Positions 4,622 to 6,942 of a DNA stretch of 6,942 nucleotides are shown one piece after another; the first letter of the stretch is position 1, and each line of letters starts with the position of its first letter. The position numbers were made by a program, and so were the translations under genes. The DNA comes from an uncultured Prevotellaceae bacterium (GTDB taxonomy: Bacteria; Bacteroidota; Bacteroidia; Bacteroidales; Bacteroidaceae): NCBI GenBank assembly GCA_900315105.1, contig OMXX01000153.1, positions 1 to 6,942 of the forward strand, given 5' to 3'. A model generated the notes under the pieces. It did no database searches. It saw only the letters and a program-made list of their open reading frames with translations, and was not told where the DNA came from.

Positions 4622-5068
4622 ATGGGTAAATTTAAATGGTTAATATCGCTTTTGTTTCTTGTAAGTTGTATAAATTCAACTAAAGAAACAAGACCAAAAA
4701 GTGTCACGAATGAGAAACAGAATAATACAGAATCACCGAAAAAAGATTGTGTGTTCTCTGATTTCGTGAAAAAGTTTACTATAGATTCTGTTTTTCAAAA
4801 AGCACATGTGAAATTTCCATTGGAAGTTGTTTCTGATGGAACTAATTACGAAGATGATGATAGTATATGGTATGTAAAAGAATCAGAATGGCAATTTGTC
4901 ACTTTAAAAGATAGTATAATTGATGGAATAAAATACATACATCAAATTGATTCTACAAATTATACAGTCACTAAAGTAGGCTATGATACAGGAATAAACA
5001 TAGACTATCGTTTCAATAAATCAGGTAAACAATGGCAGTTGACAAAAATAGAAGATCATTCAAACTAA
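4622..5068 (+). CDS. Hypothetical lipoprotein, 148 aa, DUF4348-like (tentative)
   Basis: The ATG at 4622 is preferred to the upstream TTG at 4610; it yields the lipoprotein signal MGKFKWLISLLFLVSC with Cys16. A polar linker (about residues 17-45, rich in K, T, N and E) precedes a domain beginning FSDFVKKFTIDSVFQ and KVKFP-like AHVKFPLEVV. The domain continues with a tryptophan-containing ESEWQFVTLKD and ends with IDYRFNKSGKQWQLTKIEDHS. A 'F-kkF--D--FQ---vkFPL' start with a 'Y-F----WkL--i-D-S' end is, as I recall it, the pattern of the DUF4348 type of Bacteroidetes lipoproteins; a profile search is needed to confirm it. Role unknown; periplasm-facing anchor likely, since no acidic run follows Cys16. 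It lies directly after the proline-rich remnant and before a terminator candidate. Confidence 0.83.
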   Translation: MGKFKWLISLLFLVSCINSTKETRPKSVTNEKQNNTESPKKDCVFSDFVKKFTIDSVFQKAHVKFPLEVVSDGTNYEDDDSIWYVKESEWQFVTLKDSIIDGIKYIHQIDSTNYTVTKVGYDTGINIDYRFNKSGKQWQLTKIEDHSN

Positions 5069-5076
5069 ATACATAT

Positions 5077-5103
5077 GAGAATTCTTATTGAATCTCTCTT
5101 TAT
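5077..5103 (+). terminator. Terminator candidate after the 4622 gene
   Basis: GAGAATTC (5077-5084), loop TTATT, then GAAT-C-TCTC (5090-5098) form an 8-bp stem with one bulged C, followed by TTTATT. It starts eight bases after the stop codon. Two more small palindromes follow (TTTAT/ATAAA at 5099-5112 and AAAACGTTTT at 5110-5119). Confidence 0.5.
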
Positions 5104-5148
5104 TGAAATAAAACGTTTTTGATATCGTTCAATAACTTTCTCATCCCA

Positions 5149-5188
5149 TACCTCCATCAATTCCTTGTGAATTCATTGGTGGTGTGGG
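5149..5188. repeat. Intergenic repeat, copy C
   Basis: Forty bases matching copy B (3649-3688) at 33 positions and copy A (2800-2837) at 29 of 38. It holds the intact inverted pair AATTC-CTTGT-GAATT (5159-5173), followed by ATTGGTGGTGTGGGG. The TTGGTGGT word resembles the -33 region of the promoter at 1550, but no TAnnTTTG follows at the right distance here, so this copy does not look like a working promoter. Confidence 0.7.
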
Positions 5189-5270
5189 GTTTTCTTCTTA
5201 TAACGGAAATTCACGAAAAATGGGAAAAAGACAGAGTGTGAAATAAATGAAAATTCTTTATATGAGTGGC

Positions 5271-5299
5271 TTGTATTTCGGAAAAAATATGTAACTTTG
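5271..5299 (+). promoter_or_regulatory. Bacteroidetes promoter for the GH28 gene
   Basis: TTG at 5271-5273, an 18-base gap, then TAACTTTG at 5292-5299. Transcription would start near 5306, giving a 25-base leader to ATG 5331 or 37 bases to ATG 5343. It closely resembles the promoter at 3935-3966. No operator or riboswitch is evident between promoter and gene. Confidence 0.75.
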
Positions 5300-5330
5300 T
5301 ACTCGAACTTAAATTATAAAAACTATCCTA

Positions 5331-6779
5331 ATGACATTTTCTATGAACAAGAAACTCTCTGCTCTGTTATTACTGGTCTTTGCATTATTTGGACAGGTTA
5401 GCATTAACGCTCAGGACACAAGAGTTACCGAGGGTAAGGATTTCTCATACTTATACAAGAACCTTCCTATTCCGTTGGAAAAACCTCAACTTCCAAATAT
5501 TCCGGACAGATACGTGAAACTGACCGACTATGGTGCTGTTAACGATGGCATTACCCTTTGTACCGAGGCTTTTACCAAGGCTATCGACGACCTCAGCCAA
5601 CAGGGTGGGGGACATATTTTCGTTGATGACGGTATATGGCTGACAGGTCCGGTGATGCTCAAGAGTAACATCGATATCAACCTGAGCCGTAATGCCATAG
5701 TGAAGATGACGCCTGATAAATCAAAGCATAGGAACACTACAAATAAGACCAGCAAGCTTGTCATCCCGGCTTTCTATGCAAAGAATGCACACGACATCAG
5801 CATCACCGGTCTTGGTGCTATTGACGGTAGTGGTGCATATTGGCGTCCGGTGAAGCGAAGCAAGGTGAGTGCTTCGGAGTGGAAACAATACACACAGATG
5901 GGCGGTATCATAAGTGCTAATGGCGAGATATGGTATCCTTATAATCTGAAGAATGCCCCATCGCTTACCAAGTCACCAGAGGAGGAGGCAAATGCCCGTG
6001 CCGATCTTATCAGAGTTGAGCATTGTGAGCGAGTGCTTTTTCAGGATATTACGGTACAGAACTCTCCACGCTTCCATGTTCATCCATGCTATTGTAAGGA
6101 TGTTAGCGTGCTTGGCGTGACAGTACGTTGTCCTTGGAATGCACAGAATGGTGATGCTATTGACCTGAGCAACTGCACAAGATGTCTTGTTACTGAGTGT
6201 ACAATAGATGCTGGTGATGATGGTATCTGCCTGAAGAGCGGAACGGGTAAGACAGGTGTTGAAGCCGGTCCTTGTAAGGATATACTCGTTGAGGACAACA
6301 CCGTTATTCATGCTCATGGCGGTTTTGTGATAGGCTCAGATGCAAGTGGCGGTGTGCAGAATGTAGTGGTAAGAAACAACCGTTTCATGGGTACAGACAC
6401 AGGTCTTCGTTTCAAGACGAGCTATGGTCGTGGCGGTGCTACAGCCAATATCTTCATCTCAAACATTGTAATGACCGACATAAAGGAACAGGCTATCGTC
6501 TTTGAGGCTTCATACTCCAACAAACAGATAGGACAGAAGGATAATCTTGTAGGGGCTACCGACTATGCTCCTGACTTTAAGGATATACATATTGAACACA
6601 TTAAGTGTCGTGGCTGCAAGACTGGTATCGTTGCCAAAGGCGATGAGGGATTGATTCATGATATTGACATTAAGAACTCCGTCATCTTCTATATCAAAAA
6701 GGCTACGGAGATACAGGAAACCTGCAAACTCGATGTATCGAATGTAACATTCAAGACCTTCGAGATGGAGATGTGGTAG
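5331..6779 (+). CDS. Secreted glycoside hydrolase family 28 (polygalacturonase), 482 aa
   Basis: GH28 enzymes hydrolyse alpha-1,4 galacturonosidic bonds of pectin with inversion, on a right-handed parallel beta-helix. Residues 1-27 are a Sec signal peptide with likely cleavage at INA before Q28; ATG 5343 (MNKKLS) is an equally good start. The N-terminal pectate-lyase-like segment is clear (LTDYGAVNDG at 64-73, QGGGHIFVDDG at 91-101, GPVMLKSNI at 106-114). Catalytic motifs are all present in order: NGD 273-275 (usually NTD), GDD 295-297, HG 329-330 after Ala in place of Gly, and RFK 360-362 (usually RIK). D275, D296 and D297 are the predicted acid residues. The full helix length is intact. Thirteen cysteines are present, many for a periplasmic enzyme. 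Endo, exo or rhamnogalacturonan specificity cannot be told. No SusC/SusD partner is in the window; its own promoter suggests a separate transcript. Base composition is ordinary, unlike the AT-rich block to its left. Confidence 0.96.
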   Translation: MTFSMNKKLSALLLLVFALFGQVSINAQDTRVTEGKDFSYLYKNLPIPLEKPQLPNIPDRYVKLTDYGAVNDGITLCTEAFTKAIDDLSQQGGGHIFVDDGIWLTGPVMLKSNIDINLSRNAIVKMTPDKSKHRNTTNKTSKLVIPAFYAKNAHDISITGLGAIDGSGAYWRPVKRSKVSASEWKQYTQMGGIISANGEIWYPYNLKNAPSLTKSPEEEANARADLIRVEHCERVLFQDITVQNSPRFHVHPCYCKDVSVLGVTVRCPWNAQNGDAIDLSNCTRCLVTECTIDAGDDGICLKSGTGKTGVEAGPCKDILVEDNTVIHAHGGFVIGSDASGGVQNVVVRNNRFMGTDTGLRFKTSYGRGGATANIFISNIVMTDIKEQAIVFEASYSNKQIGQKDNLVGATDYAPDFKDIHIEHIKCRGCKTGIVAKGDEGLIHDIDIKNSVIFYIKKATEIQETCKLDVSNVTFKTFEMEMW

Positions 6780-6835
6780 GTTTAGGGTAAAGAGAAAAGG
6801 GTAAAGTAACGTCAGTTCGACAAATTCAAGACTGC

Positions 6836-6942
6836 GAGGGCTGAAAGCCCGACACCTAATAGGGCAGTCCGTGAGGGCTGTTATTCGGTAGATACGTGAT
6901 TAAAGGAGCGCTGTAAGTGCGACATCTGAAGACTTTAGGTGT
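6836..6942. repeat. Tract of GC-rich hairpin repeats, continues past the window
   Basis: Two 22-base copies (6836-6857 and 6906-6927) match at 17 of 22 positions, 70 bases apart. Each forms a small hairpin: GGGCT-GAA-AGCCC at 6838-6850 and GCGCT-GTA-AGTGC at 6908-6920. Between them lies CAGTCC-GTGA-GGGCTG (6865-6880), another hairpin with a GNRA loop and one G-T pair. At the end, ACATCT (6922-6927) can pair with AGGTGT (6937-6942), so a larger hairpin is cut by the window edge. Just upstream, GGGTAAAG is repeated at 6785 and 6799. No T-run follows, so simple termination of the GH28 transcript is not shown. Confidence 0.6.

Noticed and set aside
2800..5188. Integron with attC sites between gene cassettes
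   Set aside because: The repeats share a small inverted pair but lack the paired core sites of attC elements, and no integrase gene is in the window. A cassette-like history remains possible, but this label is not supported.
5528..6317. Minus-strand open frames opposite the GH28 gene
   Set aside because: The + strand encodes an intact GH28 catalytic domain, so these are shadow frames.
1..6942. tRNA, rRNA or known riboswitch
   Set aside because: No cloverleaf with a GTTC-type arm, no rRNA-like sequence and no recognisable riboswitch core was seen on either strand.

Overview
The window looks like chromosomal DNA of a gut or rumen Bacteroidales, most likely a Prevotella/Segatella relative. The evidence is Bacteroidetes-type promoters (TTG near -33, TAnnTTTG near -7) without strong Shine-Dalgarno sequences, many short lipoproteins with a Bacteroidetes look, and a secreted GH28 pectinase. 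Every gene I accept is on the + strand.

Layout. 1-222 is intergenic, with an 18-bp palindrome and a GCAA-loop hairpin. 223-870 encodes a lipoprotein of ordinary base composition and ends in a good terminator-like hairpin. 871-1616 is gene-free and repeat-rich: an 8-bp tandem repeat, a ~314-bp MITE-like inverted-repeat element (1027-1340) carrying CCTAC boxes spaced 11 bp apart, a second 11-bp-periodic tract (1374-1474), then a promoter. 1617-5068 is a visibly AT-rich block (for example 15 G+C in 60 bases at 3421-3480, against 29 in 60 at 5521-5580). It holds five small secreted or lipid-anchored proteins (about 138-189 aa), one 50-codon signal-peptide ORF and a proline-rich C-terminal gene remnant. 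Its intergenic gaps carry related ~40-bp repeats (2800, 3649, 5149), and a further long hairpin of 11-bp units lies at 3775-3863. 5069-5330 holds a terminator candidate, a repeat copy and a promoter. 5331-6779 encodes a GH28 polygalacturonase with all the catalytic motifs. 6780-6942 starts a tract of GC-richer hairpin repeats that runs off the window.

How it fits together. The GH28 enzyme is the only gene with a confident function: secreted depolymerisation of pectic galacturonan. The AT-rich block is best read as an accessory locus of envelope proteins, gained or shuffled as small cassettes. Immunity or decoy genes left by a toxin system are one possibility, but nothing in the window proves it. 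The most unusual signal is non-coding: three separate arrays with an 11-bp period (about one DNA turn). Two of them share a 19-bp word in opposite orientation, and two lie about 70-100 bp upstream of a promoter.
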